Both the position numbers and the translations under genes were made by a program. DNA of 64,000 bases from NCBI RefSeq assembly GCF_043575855.1, contig NZ_CP144375.1, forward strand, positions 5,828,001 through 5,892,000, given 5' to 3'. Below are positions 51,084 to 60,195 of the stretch, one piece after another (positions within the stretch are counted from its first letter, which is position 1; each line of letters begins with the position of its first letter). The notes beneath the pieces are model-generated. The model did not search any database, was not told the origin of the DNA, and saw nothing but the letters and a program-made list of their open reading frames with translations. This stretch comes from Kutzneria buriramensis (GTDB lineage Bacteria; Actinomycetota; Actinomycetes; Mycobacteriales; Pseudonocardiaceae).

Positions 51084-53306
51084 GTGGCGACGCGCGAGCA
51101 GATCGGCGAGGGCTTCGGCCGCGCGCTGCGCACCCGCCGGGAGGCGCTGGGCTGGTCGTTGACCGAGCTCGCGGCCGTGGTCCGCTACGACAAGTCGCTG
51201 CTGTCCCGGCTGGAGAACGGCCACCGCAAGCCGACCGAGCAGCATGCACGTGCATTGGACAGTGCACTCCAGGCCGACGGTCATCTGATCACTCTGGCCC
51301 TGCGGGCTCTGCCGCGGCCGCCGGCGCAACTGCCGGCCGCGCCGGCCCGGTTCGTCGGCCGGGATCTCGAGTTGGCCGGGCTGGCTCGGGCGGTGCGCGA
51401 GTTCGCCGCGGGCGGCGGCCCGATCGTCGTGACGATCGACGGCCCGCCCGGGGCCGGCAAGACCGCGCTGGCCCTGCGCTTCGCGCATTCCATCGCCCAC
51501 GACTACCCCGGCGGCCAGCTCTACACCGACCTGCGGGGGCACTCGGTGCACGACCCGGCCGAGCCCGCCGACGTGCTGGAGGAGCTGCTCACCTCGCTCG
51601 GCGTGGACGGCGACAGCCTGCCGGCGCGGCTGGAGCAGCGCGCCAGCCTGCTGCGGTCGGCGCTGGCCCCGACCCGCACGCTGCTCGTGCTGGACAACGC
51701 GTCCGATTCGGACCAGTTGCAGCACCTGTTGCCCGGGGCCGGCAACTGCGCGGTGATCGTCACCAGTCGGGACCGGCTGTCCGGGCTCGCCATGCGTACG
51801 GGGGCCGCTCGGATCACCCTCGCGCCGATGCCCGAGGAGGAGTCGGTACGGCTGCTGTCGACGATCATCGGCGGCCGCGCGCCGGCGGACCCCTCGGCGC
51901 TGGCCGAGCTGGCCCGTCGCTGCGGACACCTGCCGCTGGCGCTGCGGATCGCCGCGGAGCGCGTGGTCGGGGACCTGGAGGTGGACGAGGACTCCCGGCT
52001 GGACTTCCTGGACGTCGCCGACGCCACGCCGGTGCGGACGATCATCTCCTGGTCGTACGGGCGGTTGGATCCCGACACCGCCCGGATGTTCCGGCTGCTG
52101 GGGCTGCACCAGGGGCCGTACCTGAGCGTGTCGGCCGCCGCCGCGCTCGCCGGCGTGCGGCAGGGGGCCGCGCGGCGGGCGTTGGACCGGCTGGCCGGGG
52201 CGCACCTGATCCACAACCCCCGGCGCGGGCACTGGCGGTTCCACGACCTCGTCGCCGACTACGCCGCGGAGCTAGCGCTCTCGGATGCCGAGGCGCCGTT
52301 GGCGGCGGCACGGCTGGCCAGTTGGTACCTGCACGGGTATTCCGCCGCCGGCAAGGTGATCGCGCCGTACCGGGACAACCCGCTGCGGGTGGCTTCGGTG
52401 CTGCCGGACGTGGAGCCGGTGTCTTTCGGCTCAGAACGGGAGGCCGTCGACTGGTGCAAGGCGGAGCTGCCCAACGTGCTGCCGGTGCTGCGGCTGGCGC
52501 TTCGGTACGGGGAGCGCGAGGCCGCCTGGCACCTGCCGCTGGAGCTGTGGAGCTACCTGCTGTTGGCCAAGCCGTGGGGCGTGTGGGTCGCCAGCCACCA
52601 ACTCGCGTTGGAGGCGTGTGTGGGCGACGACTACGCCCACGGGTGGATCGCCACCAACCTCGCCGAGGCGTATCGGCGGATGGGGGATCTGGCGCGGGCA
52701 GGGGACTTCTACGCGTTGGGCCGCTCGTTGCGGGAGCGCTGCGGCGACCGGCCCGGGCTGGCGTGGTCGCTGGCCGGCTCCGCGCTGCTGGCGATCGACC
52801 TCGGCGAGATCGCCCAGGCGCGTGACTACTCCGAGGCGGCGGTGGAGTTGTTCGCGGAGACCGCCAACTCCGAGGGGCAGGCGCTGCTGCTGGGCGTGCT
52901 CGGCGACATGCAGGACGCCCTCGGCGACCACCGCGCGGCGCTGTCGGCGTTCGGCGAGGCCGTCCAGCTGATGACCGCCCTCGGCAGCCTGCAGGGCATC
53001 GCCCAGATGCTCACCCGCTCCGCCGAGGTGCACCAGGCTCTCGGCTCGTACGACGAGGCCCTCGCCGGCTTCGTCGCCGCCACCAACGCCGCCCGCCAGG
53101 TCGGTGACTCCGTCGCCGAGGTGGCGTCGTTGAGCTCCTACGCCCAACTCCTGGCCGACGTCGGCCGCCCTGACGAGGCCCGCCAGGCGTGGACCCAGGC
53201 CCTGGTCATCCTCGAATCCCGCGGCGAGGACGAAGCCACCCAAGCCGCCCTCCTCCGCGCCAAACTCAACCCCCGCGAGTCGCGCTCACAGCCAGAACGA
53301 ATGTAG
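51084..53306 (+). CDS. HTH / NB-ARC-like ATPase / TPR regulator (AfsR-SARP related)
   Basis: A 740-residue signalling protein. Order: HTH_XRE-type domain (about 1-60, GWSLTELAAVVRYDKSLLSRLENGHRKP), NTPase with Walker A GPPGAGKTA (about 110-310), a winged-helix link, and a C-terminal TPR array (about 500-730, repeated ARDYSEAAVELF, GDHRAALSAFGEAV, GSYDEALAGF). GTG at 51084 has GGGAGAG about 9 nt upstream; an ATG at 51066 is the alternative. It is divergent from the ROK gene. Ligand and targets are unknown. Confidence 0.88.
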   Translation: MATREQIGEGFGRALRTRREALGWSLTELAAVVRYDKSLLSRLENGHRKPTEQHARALDSALQADGHLITLALRALPRPPAQLPAAPARFVGRDLELAGLARAVREFAAGGGPIVVTIDGPPGAGKTALALRFAHSIAHDYPGGQLYTDLRGHSVHDPAEPADVLEELLTSLGVDGDSLPARLEQRASLLRSALAPTRTLLVLDNASDSDQLQHLLPGAGNCAVIVTSRDRLSGLAMRTGAARITLAPMPEEESVRLLSTIIGGRAPADPSALAELARRCGHLPLALRIAAERVVGDLEVDEDSRLDFLDVADATPVRTIISWSYGRLDPDTARMFRLLGLHQGPYLSVSAAAALAGVRQGAARRALDRLAGAHLIHNPRRGHWRFHDLVADYAAELALSDAEAPLAAARLASWYLHGYSAAGKVIAPYRDNPLRVASVLPDVEPVSFGSEREAVDWCKAELPNVLPVLRLALRYGEREAAWHLPLELWSYLLLAKPWGVWVASHQLALEACVGDDYAHGWIATNLAEAYRRMGDLARAGDFYALGRSLRERCGDRPGLAWSLAGSALLAIDLGEIAQARDYSEAAVELFAETANSEGQALLLGVLGDMQDALGDHRAALSAFGEAVQLMTALGSLQGIAQMLTRSAEVHQALGSYDEALAGFVAATNAARQVGDSVAEVASLSSYAQLLADVGRPDEARQAWTQALVILESRGEDEATQAALLRAKLNPRESRSQPERM

Positions 53307-53360
53307 GCGGACGGCCGAAAATCGGGTGGCCCGCGAGCGCGCCATGAGTACGGTCGGGAG

Positions 53361-53861
53361 GTGCCCGAGCTGACGCAGCTGGATGCCGGCCACGCCCCGG
53401 CGATCCTGGCCTTCGAGCTGGCGAACCGCGCCTACTTCGCCGCCACGATCTCCGACCGCGGTGACGAGTACTTCGAACAGTTCGCCGACTGGCACAGCGC
53501 CCTGCTGGCCGACCAGGAAGCCGGCATCGCCGCCTTCTACGTGCTCGTGGCCGAGGACGGCTCGGTTCTCGGCCGGTTCAACCTGTACCGCTTCGAGGAC
53601 GGCACCGCCGAACTCGGCTACCGGGTCGCGCAGCACGTTGCCGGCCACGGCGTGGCGACCGCAACCGTCCGGGAACTGTGCGGGCTGGCGGCGGCGCGGC
53701 ACGGGCTGCGGACGCTCCGCGCGGCCACCTCACGCGGGAATGCCGCGTCCCGGCGGGTATTGGCCAAGGCCGGCTTCGTCCCGGTCGGTCCGGCCGACCC
53801 CGCCGATCTGGGCGGCAAGCCGGGCACCTGGTACCAGCGCGACCTACCACTCCTCCAGTAA
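53361..53861 (+). CDS. GNAT-family N-acetyltransferase
   Basis: 166-residue acetyltransferase, RimJ-like, with the acetyl-CoA loop AQHVAGHGVATATVREL and the NAASRRVLAKAGF motif. The substrate is unknown. A TACGGT hexamer ends 6 nt before the GTG, suggesting a leaderless mRNA. It converges with the recD2 gene. Confidence 0.88.
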   Translation: MPELTQLDAGHAPAILAFELANRAYFAATISDRGDEYFEQFADWHSALLADQEAGIAAFYVLVAEDGSVLGRFNLYRFEDGTAELGYRVAQHVAGHGVATATVRELCGLAAARHGLRTLRAATSRGNAASRRVLAKAGFVPVGPADPADLGGKPGTWYQRDLPLLQ

Positions 53862-53910
53862 CCCCCGCGAGCCCCGCCCAGCGTCACACCGAAGTACGTT
53901 GCCGCGCAGA

Positions 53911-56094
53911 TCAGAACGCCGCCACCTGGCCGTTGTTGTCCCGTAGCGGCGGCAGCACCGCCGCGGCCAGGTCCTCGCCGATGAACCGCCAGGTCAGCGC
54001 CGTGTTCCTGCGGTCGCCGGTCTGCTCGACGGCCATCCGCAGCGCCCGCGGCTGCCCCACCAGCACCACCATCTTCTTCGCCCGGGTGATCGCCGTGTAC
54101 AGCAGATTCCGCCGCAGCAACAACATTCCGGCACTGGTGCTCAGCGGCACGACGACGTACGGGTACTCGGACCCCTGCGACCGGTGCACGGTGATCGCGT
54201 ACCCGTGAGCCAACTCCTCCAGCTCGTCGAAGTCGTACTCGACGGCCTCGCCGTCCTCGAGGGTGATCTCCAGCAGCCGGTCCTCGAGGGACAGACCCGT
54301 CACGGTGCCGGCGGTGCCGTTGAAAACGCCGTTCCTGCCCTTGTCGTAGTTGTTCCGGACCGGCATCACGCGGTCGCCGACACGGAACGCGCGGTCGTCC
54401 GACCAGTACTGGGGATCGCCCTCCCGGTGCGGATTGAGGACGTCCTGGAGCAACCGTCCGATGTGGAGCGCGCCGACCTCCCGCGCCCGGCCGGGGCACA
54501 GCACCTGCACCTTGCCCGGTTCGATGCCGTACGCCGCGGGCAGCCGGCGGGTGGCGATGTCGACCACCGTCTCGGCGATGTCCTTGGCGTCCTCGGCCGG
54601 CACGAACCAGAACTCCGGATTGTTGACGGGAACGATGCCCTCCCGCACGCTCACCGCGTTCGCGGTGATGCCGCTGCCGTCGCCCTGCCGGTACACGCGG
54701 CTCAGATGCGTGCGCGGAATGTCCGGCACGTCGAGGAGATCCCGCAGCACCGACCCCGGCCCGACGCTCGGCAGCTGGTCCACGTCGCCGACGAGCAGCA
54801 GGTGCGCGCCGGCGGGGATCTTGTCCACCAGGGCGTCCGCGAGCCCGACGTCGAGCATCGAGCTCTCGTCCACGACGATCAGGTCCGCCTGCATCGGATC
54901 GTGCACGTCGAACAGGCCGCCGTCCTCGTCCTCCGGCTCGGCGTTCCGGCCCAGCATCCGGTGCACGGTCATCGCCGGCATGCCGGTCAGCTCGGACAAC
55001 CGCCGCGCGGCGCGGCCGGTGGGCGCGGCGAGGGTGACCTTCGCGCCGACGGACTTCGCGGTGCGGGCGATGTGCCGCACCGTGAAGCTCTTGCCGCAGC
55101 CAGGGCCGCCGGTGAGGATCGAGACGGTGTTCGTCAGGGCCATCCGCAGTGCCTGACGCTGCGTGTCGTCGAGCTCGGGGCTGTCGAGCTTCGGCTTGCC
55201 CGGCAACGAGGACGGCGTGCCCAGCAGGCGCATCACGTTGTCCGCCAACATGGTCTCCTGCTGGTGCAGGTGCGCGCTGAAGACCACGTCCCGGCTGCCG
55301 ATCCGCTCCTGGACGACCTTCTTCCTGCGCCGCAACGCATGCAGCGCCGCGCGGATCAGCTCCTCGTCCTGTTCCACCATGGCCGTGGTGTGCGTGAGCA
55401 CCTCGACCACCGGCAGGAAGCAGTGACCGCCCATGGACCGGGCCGTCTGCAACGTGTGCAGCACCGCCGCCTGCATGCGTTCCGGGCTCTGCTCGGGGAT
55501 GCCGGCCGCCAAGGCGATCGTGTCGGCGGTGGCGAAGCCGATGCCCCAGACCTCCTCGACCAGCCGATACGGCTCGTTGCGGACCACGTGCAGGGACTGC
55601 TCGCCCAGCTTGCGGTGGATGCGCACGGCCAGCGCCGGGCTGACGCCCACGCCCTGGAGGAACACCATCACCTCGCGGACCGCGCGCTGGTCGGCCCAGG
55701 CCGAGATGATCTTCGCCAGCCGCTCCCGGCCGATCTGGTGCACCTCCAGCAGGCGCTTCGGCTCGCGGTCGATCACGTCCAGCGTGTCCGCGCCGAAGGT
55801 GTCGACGATGGCGTCGGCGAGCTTGCGGCCGATGCCCCGCACCAGGCCCGAGCCCAGGTAGCGGCGGATCGCGTGCACCGTCGCCGGCAGGATCCGCTCG
55901 CACTCGTCGACCCGCAGCGTGCCGCTCTTGGACCACTCGCCGCCCACCCGGACCGTCTCGCCGGGCTGGAGGCCGTGCAGCACCGTGCCGCCGATCTTGG
56001 TCTCGCTGCGCTCGCCGGTGGTCAGGACCGCGACCGTGTAGCCGTCCGCCCCGACGTACACGAGACGGTCGACCACACCCTCCGCGACGGCCAT
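53911..56094 (-). CDS. recD2: RecD2-type ATP-dependent DNA helicase
   Basis: 5'-3' superfamily 1B helicase, 727 residues from ATG 56094. N-terminal OB-like and helix-hairpin-helix regions (GSGLVRGIGRKLADAIVDTFG) precede the motor with Walker A (GGPGCGKSF), Walker B (IVVDESSMLD), QLPSVGPGSVL, and the C-terminal YAITVHRSQGSEYPYVV and LLYTAITRAKK motifs. The RecBC partners are not in the window, as usual for RecD2. A frame extension to 56142 overlaps the operator and is unlikely. Confidence 0.93.
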   Translation of the reverse strand: MAVAEGVVDRLVYVGADGYTVAVLTTGERSETKIGGTVLHGLQPGETVRVGGEWSKSGTLRVDECERILPATVHAIRRYLGSGLVRGIGRKLADAIVDTFGADTLDVIDREPKRLLEVHQIGRERLAKIISAWADQRAVREVMVFLQGVGVSPALAVRIHRKLGEQSLHVVRNEPYRLVEEVWGIGFATADTIALAAGIPEQSPERMQAAVLHTLQTARSMGGHCFLPVVEVLTHTTAMVEQDEELIRAALHALRRRKKVVQERIGSRDVVFSAHLHQQETMLADNVMRLLGTPSSLPGKPKLDSPELDDTQRQALRMALTNTVSILTGGPGCGKSFTVRHIARTAKSVGAKVTLAAPTGRAARRLSELTGMPAMTVHRMLGRNAEPEDEDGGLFDVHDPMQADLIVVDESSMLDVGLADALVDKIPAGAHLLLVGDVDQLPSVGPGSVLRDLLDVPDIPRTHLSRVYRQGDGSGITANAVSVREGIVPVNNPEFWFVPAEDAKDIAETVVDIATRRLPAAYGIEPGKVQVLCPGRAREVGALHIGRLLQDVLNPHREGDPQYWSDDRAFRVGDRVMPVRNNYDKGRNGVFNGTAGTVTGLSLEDRLLEITLEDGEAVEYDFDELEELAHGYAITVHRSQGSEYPYVVVPLSTSAGMLLLRRNLLYTAITRAKKMVVLVGQPRALRMAVEQTGDRRNTALTWRFIGEDLAAAVLPPLRDNNGQVAAF

Positions 56095-56108
56095 GCACCG
56101 ATCGTAGT

Positions 56109-56154
56109 CGTCAACATTGGTTGACGGCCCGATTTTCGTCAACTACGGTTGACG
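56109..56154. promoter_or_regulatory. Two 18-bp palindromes between recD2 and the HTH-ClpN genes
   Basis: CGTCAAC-4-GTTGACG occurs twice, at 56109-56126 and 56137-56154, 28 bp apart, with perfect 7-bp arms. On the plus strand TTGACG (56121-56126) plus 17 nt and TACGGT (56144-56149) form a promoter that would start transcription at the ATG at 56157. The sites therefore overlap the -35 and -10, and probably act as operators. Confidence 0.75.
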
Positions 56155-56156
56155 GC

Positions 56157-56375
56157 ATGACCGACGTGAACGACCTCGCCGCCGCCGCCAGCGGCGCGGA
56201 TGTGCGCACCGGCCTGCGGGCGGCGCTCGCGCTGCGCCGGCTGGCAGAGACGCTGGAGGCGTTGCAAGTCGGCAACGCGCGGCGGCAGGACTGGTCGTGG
56301 CAGGAGATCGCCGACGCGCTCGAGGTGACCAAGCAGGCCGTGCACAAGAAGTACGCCAATCGTCAGGAGGGGTGA
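56157..56375 (+). CDS. Small helix-turn-helix protein, 72 aa
   Basis: 72-residue protein with a C-terminal helix-turn-helix (WSWQEIADALEVTKQAVHKKYA), sigma-region-4-like, found before ClpN-domain genes in actinobacteria. Its ATG appears leaderless. The stop overlaps the next ATG (TGATG), so the two proteins are made together. Likely an autoregulator at the palindromes just upstream (inference). Confidence 0.85.
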   Translation: MTDVNDLAAAASGADVRTGLRAALALRRLAETLEALQVGNARRQDWSWQEIADALEVTKQAVHKKYANRQEG

Positions 56376-56914
56376 TGTTCGAGAAGTTCAGCAAGCCGGC
56401 GCGCGACGTCGTCGTGCACGCGCGGCAGGAGGCGCAGGACCAGGGGCATCGACATGTCGGCACCGAGCACCTGCTGCTCGGCCTGGTGTGGCAGCCCGGC
56501 GGCGCCCACGACGCCCTGGTCGCGGCGGGTCTGACCCGCGCCCGCGTGGCCGAGGCCATCGCGGCCGGCACGATGCTCGGCTCCGTCGACGCCGCTGCCC
56601 TCAAGACCGTCGGGATCGACCTGGACGCGGTGCTTTCCCGTATCACCGAGACCTTCGGCTCCGACGCCCTGCAGCGGGCCATGCCCGGACGGCGACGCGG
56701 GCGGGTCGGCGTCACGCCGCGGGTGAAGAAGGTGCTGGCGCTCGCCCTGCGCGAGGCCATTCACCTGGGCAGCAACACCATCGGCACCGAGCACATCCTG
56801 CTCGGCATCCTCCGTGACGGCGACGGTCGCGCCGCGCGGATCCTGTCCGACGCCGGCATCTCCGCCGACGAGCTGCGCCGCGCCGTCGTCGACGGTCTCG
56901 GAAAGGCCGCCTAA
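56375..56914 (+). CDS. Clp N-terminal domain protein (stand-alone)
   Basis: 179 residues containing two Clp N repeats (about 1-70 and 100-175): FSKPARDVVVHARQEAQDQGHRHVGTEHLLLGL and LREAIHLGSNTIGTEHILLGIL. It lacks the AAA+ ATPase modules, so it is an adaptor or binding module rather than a chaperone. Coupled to the HTH gene, suggesting a sensor that modulates the HTH protein (inference). Confidence 0.9.
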   Translation: MFEKFSKPARDVVVHARQEAQDQGHRHVGTEHLLLGLVWQPGGAHDALVAAGLTRARVAEAIAAGTMLGSVDAAALKTVGIDLDAVLSRITETFGSDALQRAMPGRRRGRVGVTPRVKKVLALALREAIHLGSNTIGTEHILLGILRDGDGRAARILSDAGISADELRRAVVDGLGKAA

Positions 56915-56956
56915 CCCTGCCGGGTTCTGTCAGGGTTTACCGGCACCGTGGCCGGT

Positions 56957-57871
56957 ATGAACGATCTCAAGGGCAAGGTTGCGCTGGTGGCGGGCGGGAC
57001 CCGGGGCGCCAGCCGGGCGATCGCGGTCGAACTCGGCCGGCACGGAGCCCATGTCTACGTCACGGGTCGGACCACCCGCACGCAGCGGTCCGAAGTGGAC
57101 CGTGCGGAGACCATCGAGGACACCGTCGATCTCGTCGCCGCGGCGGGAGGTTCGGGCGTTGCCGTCCAGGTGGACCACCTGGAGCCGGCACAGGTTGAGG
57201 CGCTCGCCAGCCGTATCGACGCCGAACGGGGCCGTCTCGACATCCTGGTCGACGGCCTGTGGGGCGGCGATTCGCTGATGGAGTGGGCCAAGCCGGTGTG
57301 GGAGCACTCCCTGCCGGACAGCCTGCGGATGATCCGGCTCGGCGTGGACGCGCACGTGATCACCAGCCATTTCCTGCTGCCGCTGATGATTCGTCGACCC
57401 GGTGGGCTCGTCGTCGAGATGACCGACGGCACCGCCGAGTACAACGCCGTGTACCGCGAGGGCACCACCCTCGCGTTCTACCTGGCCAAGACCGCCGCGC
57501 ACTACCTGGCGATCGGCCAGGCCGCCGAGATGAAGTCCTTCGGCTGCACCGCCGTCGCGCTGACCCCGGGCTACCTGCGGTCCGAGGCGATGCTCGACGC
57601 GTACCACGTCACCGAGTCGAACTGGCGGGACGCGCTCGTCCGGGAGCCGTACTTCGACATCTCCGAGTCGCCGGCCTATGTCGGACGAGGTGTCGCCGCG
57701 CTGGCCGCCGACCCCGAGCGGGCGCGTTTCGCCGGGCAGACGCTGAACAGCGGGCAGTTGGCGCGGGAGTACGGGTTGACGGATGTCGACGGCAGCCGGC
57801 CGGATGCGTGGCGCTACATGGTCGAGGTGCACGGCGCGGGCAAGCCCGCCGATGCCACCGGCTACCGGTGA
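56957..57871 (+). CDS. SDR-family oxidoreductase with displaced catalytic tyrosine
   Basis: 304-residue short-chain dehydrogenase (ATG 56957; GTG 56948 is also possible). The cofactor loop is VALVAGGTRGASRAIAVELG. In the active-site helix the sequence is LAFYLAKTAAHYLA: four residues before the catalytic Lys there is Phe, with Tyr at -3, so the YxxxK motif is shifted. Activity may be altered. Convergent with the WYL gene and overlapping it by 10 nt. Confidence 0.85.
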   Translation: MNDLKGKVALVAGGTRGASRAIAVELGRHGAHVYVTGRTTRTQRSEVDRAETIEDTVDLVAAAGGSGVAVQVDHLEPAQVEALASRIDAERGRLDILVDGLWGGDSLMEWAKPVWEHSLPDSLRMIRLGVDAHVITSHFLLPLMIRRPGGLVVEMTDGTAEYNAVYREGTTLAFYLAKTAAHYLAIGQAAEMKSFGCTAVALTPGYLRSEAMLDAYHVTESNWRDALVREPYFDISESPAYVGRGVAALAADPERARFAGQTLNSGQLAREYGLTDVDGSRPDAWRYMVEVHGAGKPADATGYR

Positions 57872-58821
57872 CGCTCAGCCATTCTCTTCGCCATTTCCCG
57901 GAAAGCGTCCCGCACTTTCGTCGGCTTGATCACCTCTACCTCGTCACCCAAGCCGATCAACTGGTGCGCGGCGATGGTCGGCTCCTCCATCTCCACCGTG
58001 ACCCGGGTCCAGCCGTCCGCTTCCTTCTCCGCCTGTTCCAACGCCTTCGCCGCCGCGTCGTCGAGAATCGCCGGCAGGGCCCGCACTCCCAGCGGGCTCA
58101 GCCGGATCTCGACCGGCACCGTCCGCAGCGACTGCTCGAACTGCGCCGACGAGTTCTCCCACCAGGCCAGGAGGTTGAAGTCCGCCGGCCGTTCGAAGCC
58201 TTCCGCCGTCTCCTCGACGGCGTCGATCCTCGCCACCCGGTACGTGCGGCGATCGCTGTCGACCTCCGCGACCAGGTACCAGACGCCCGCCTTGAGCACG
58301 AGCCCCAGCGGCCGCAGCGTTCGCCGCACCGTCTTGCCCTGCCGGCCGTAGGCGATCTCGATGCACCGCTGCTCCCACAGCGCCTTCGCGATCACCGCCA
58401 GGTGCTCCGTGTCGTCCGCCTGTCGGAACCAGCCCGGGGCGTCGAGGTGAAACCGCTGCGCCAGGCCCTGCGCTTGCTCCCGCAGGGCCGGCGGCAGCGT
58501 CGCCCGGAGCTTCGCGTGCGCCGCCGACATCGCCGTGCCCAGGCCCAGTTCCGCCAACGCCTGCGGCACGCCCATCGCGAACAGCGTCACCGCTTCCCGT
58601 GACGTCAGGCCGTCCAGGTGGGTCCGCCACCCGTCCACCAGCCGCACGCCCCCGTGCCGCCCCGGCTCCGTCCATAGTGGAACTCCGGCCTCCCGCAGCG
58701 CCGCGATGTCCCGGTGCATCGTCCGCTCCGAGACCCCCAGCGCCGCCGCCAGTTCCGGCACCGTCGCGCTCCGCTTTCCGTACAAGGTGAACAGCAGCGC
58801 CACCAGCCGCTCCGCGCGCAT
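57862..58821 (-). CDS. WYL-domain transcriptional regulator
   Basis: 319-residue HTH-WYL protein: N-terminal DeoR-like winged helix (TVPELAAALGVSERTMHRDIAALREAGVPL, about 18-50), the WYL domain (about 135-215, GVWYLVAEVDSDRRTYRVARI) and the WCX C-terminal domain. The WYL pocket binds nucleic acids or nucleotides in relatives. It overlaps the 3' end of the SDR gene by 10 nt. Confidence 0.92.
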   Translation of the reverse strand: MRAERLVALLFTLYGKRSATVPELAAALGVSERTMHRDIAALREAGVPLWTEPGRHGGVRLVDGWRTHLDGLTSREAVTLFAMGVPQALAELGLGTAMSAAHAKLRATLPPALREQAQGLAQRFHLDAPGWFRQADDTEHLAVIAKALWEQRCIEIAYGRQGKTVRRTLRPLGLVLKAGVWYLVAEVDSDRRTYRVARIDAVEETAEGFERPADFNLLAWWENSSAQFEQSLRTVPVEIRLSPLGVRALPAILDDAAAKALEQAEKEADGWTRVTVEMEEPTIAAHQLIGLGDEVEVIKPTKVRDAFREMAKRMAERHR

Positions 58822-59276
58822 CGGGCCAGGCTACGCCGTCCGGGTCAGCGGCCGTCGGCCGCGATCTCCCCGCATCGCGCCGCCGGTCGCATCGCCGACG
58901 TGGCGCCGGTCGGCGGAATCGACTGGCCGTTGCGCCGGGGTGAGCCCCTTATATTAGGGATTCGCGCGCTTCTTGATTATCCGCGGCCTGCATATCGGCC
59001 ACTCCGAACGGTCGATTGACCAGCCCTTCGATTGCTGCACCCGGGTGGCATCCTCGTCGTAGTGTGCGGACCTCGGTTACATCAATACCAACACTGTCTC
59101 GATACGGACAGCTGCGGGCAGAGGGAGGTGACTGGCGATTCCCGGCTCACAATACCCACTCCAGGCAGGCAGATGCACGTGCAGGCGCACGGCACGGGTG
59201 GCGATGCCGACATGCGGTCGCCTGGCCGCGACTGTCGCAGGCGCCTGCGGGTGCGCAGGGAGAGGAGTCTGGCGCG
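58822..59276. other. 455-nt non-coding stretch at the edge of a lower-GC zone
   Basis: No gene is supported. AT-rich spots occur (CTTATATTAGGG at 58948-58959; CTTGATTATCC near 58971-58982). The plus-strand frame from 59016 is open but has no family features and only joins the next gene. The promoter of the membrane-protein gene should be here. Confidence 0.4.
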
Positions 59277-60161
59277 ATGTTGCGGGGATTCATTGCGTGG
59301 TTCGAGAGTTACCTCTCCAGGACCGGGGTCGTGGGGCTGACGAAAGGCGCGCTGGGAATTCTGGCGTTCGGTGGCGCGCTGAGCGCCGTTGTGGGTGATA
59401 GCTCGGCCAAAGCTGGCGCCGTCGTTGCCGTACTCGCCGCGACACTTGGCCTGATTCTGCTTCTTGTGGCCAGCCGGTCTGAATGGCAACGTCGTAGTCA
59501 GGTTCGAGATCGTCTGCTCGTTCGGTATCTGGAAACGCTGGATCAAGACTATTGTGGCGGATGGCGGTTGACCAGGTGGATTGAGAAACACGTTATCGAA
59601 GGCAATGGTGATTCGACGGTATTCGTCACGGTGCATGCCGTGGTCACGCGTGAGGTTCTGCACTTCTACCGCTTCCAGATGGGGGCGGGTTGGAATCAGC
59701 CGGTGCAAGCCCGTAAGGGGATCGCGGTGCAGGTTCGCAGCCTCATGCTCGACGGTATCGGAGGAGCGAGGTGTGACCTGACGGAGCACTGGCGAGACGA
59801 CGGAAAATTGGAAGTATGGGTGCATTTTCCGTCGCCCGTGCATCGCGGCAACGAGTTTCGGATTTTCATCGAGACCTGGTGGCCCGGCCGATCGAAACCG
59901 CTCGTGAAAGACCGTGTCCCTGACGAGTTCTGCGTTGTTGTGAAGCCGCCCCTCGAGGCGTTCGAGTACACGATCGTCTTGCCGCAGGACGAGGAGGCGT
60001 TCTGCGACCCGATCGGGTTCAGGGCGGATAATCCGGACTTCCTGCTGGTTGCCCAGTCAAACGGCTCGGGGCGTCAAGAAGTCCGACTGGCCGGCAGGGA
60101 CGTGTCGCTTGCCGGGAGGGTGGGCGTGCGGCTCGATCTGAAGAAAAAAGTGCTCCCCTAG
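59277..60161 (+). CDS. Two-helix membrane protein of unknown function
   Basis: 294 residues from an ATG with GAGAGGAG upstream. Two adjacent hydrophobic helices lie at about 20-38 and 45-65 (GALGILAFGGALSAVV and AGAVVAVLAATLGLILLLVAS); the rest (70-294) is soluble, probably cytosolic, with beta-rich segments and aromatic residues. Base composition is clearly lower in GC than the left part of the window. I do not recognise it; membrane-linked sensors with a C-terminal domain have such a shape. Confidence 0.75.
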   Translation: MLRGFIAWFESYLSRTGVVGLTKGALGILAFGGALSAVVGDSSAKAGAVVAVLAATLGLILLLVASRSEWQRRSQVRDRLLVRYLETLDQDYCGGWRLTRWIEKHVIEGNGDSTVFVTVHAVVTREVLHFYRFQMGAGWNQPVQARKGIAVQVRSLMLDGIGGARCDLTEHWRDDGKLEVWVHFPSPVHRGNEFRIFIETWWPGRSKPLVKDRVPDEFCVVVKPPLEAFEYTIVLPQDEEAFCDPIGFRADNPDFLLVAQSNGSGRQEVRLAGRDVSLAGRVGVRLDLKKKVLP

Positions 60162-60177
60162 ACTGTGGGAGCACTTT
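60147..60177 (+). terminator. Terminator overlapping the end of the membrane-protein gene
   Basis: AAAGTGCTCCC (60147-60157) pairs with GGGAGCACTTT (60167-60177), loop of 9 nt containing the TAG stop. A CTTTCTC tail follows. Confidence 0.75.
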
Positions 60178-60195
60178 CTCGGTGAGACGTGAACG

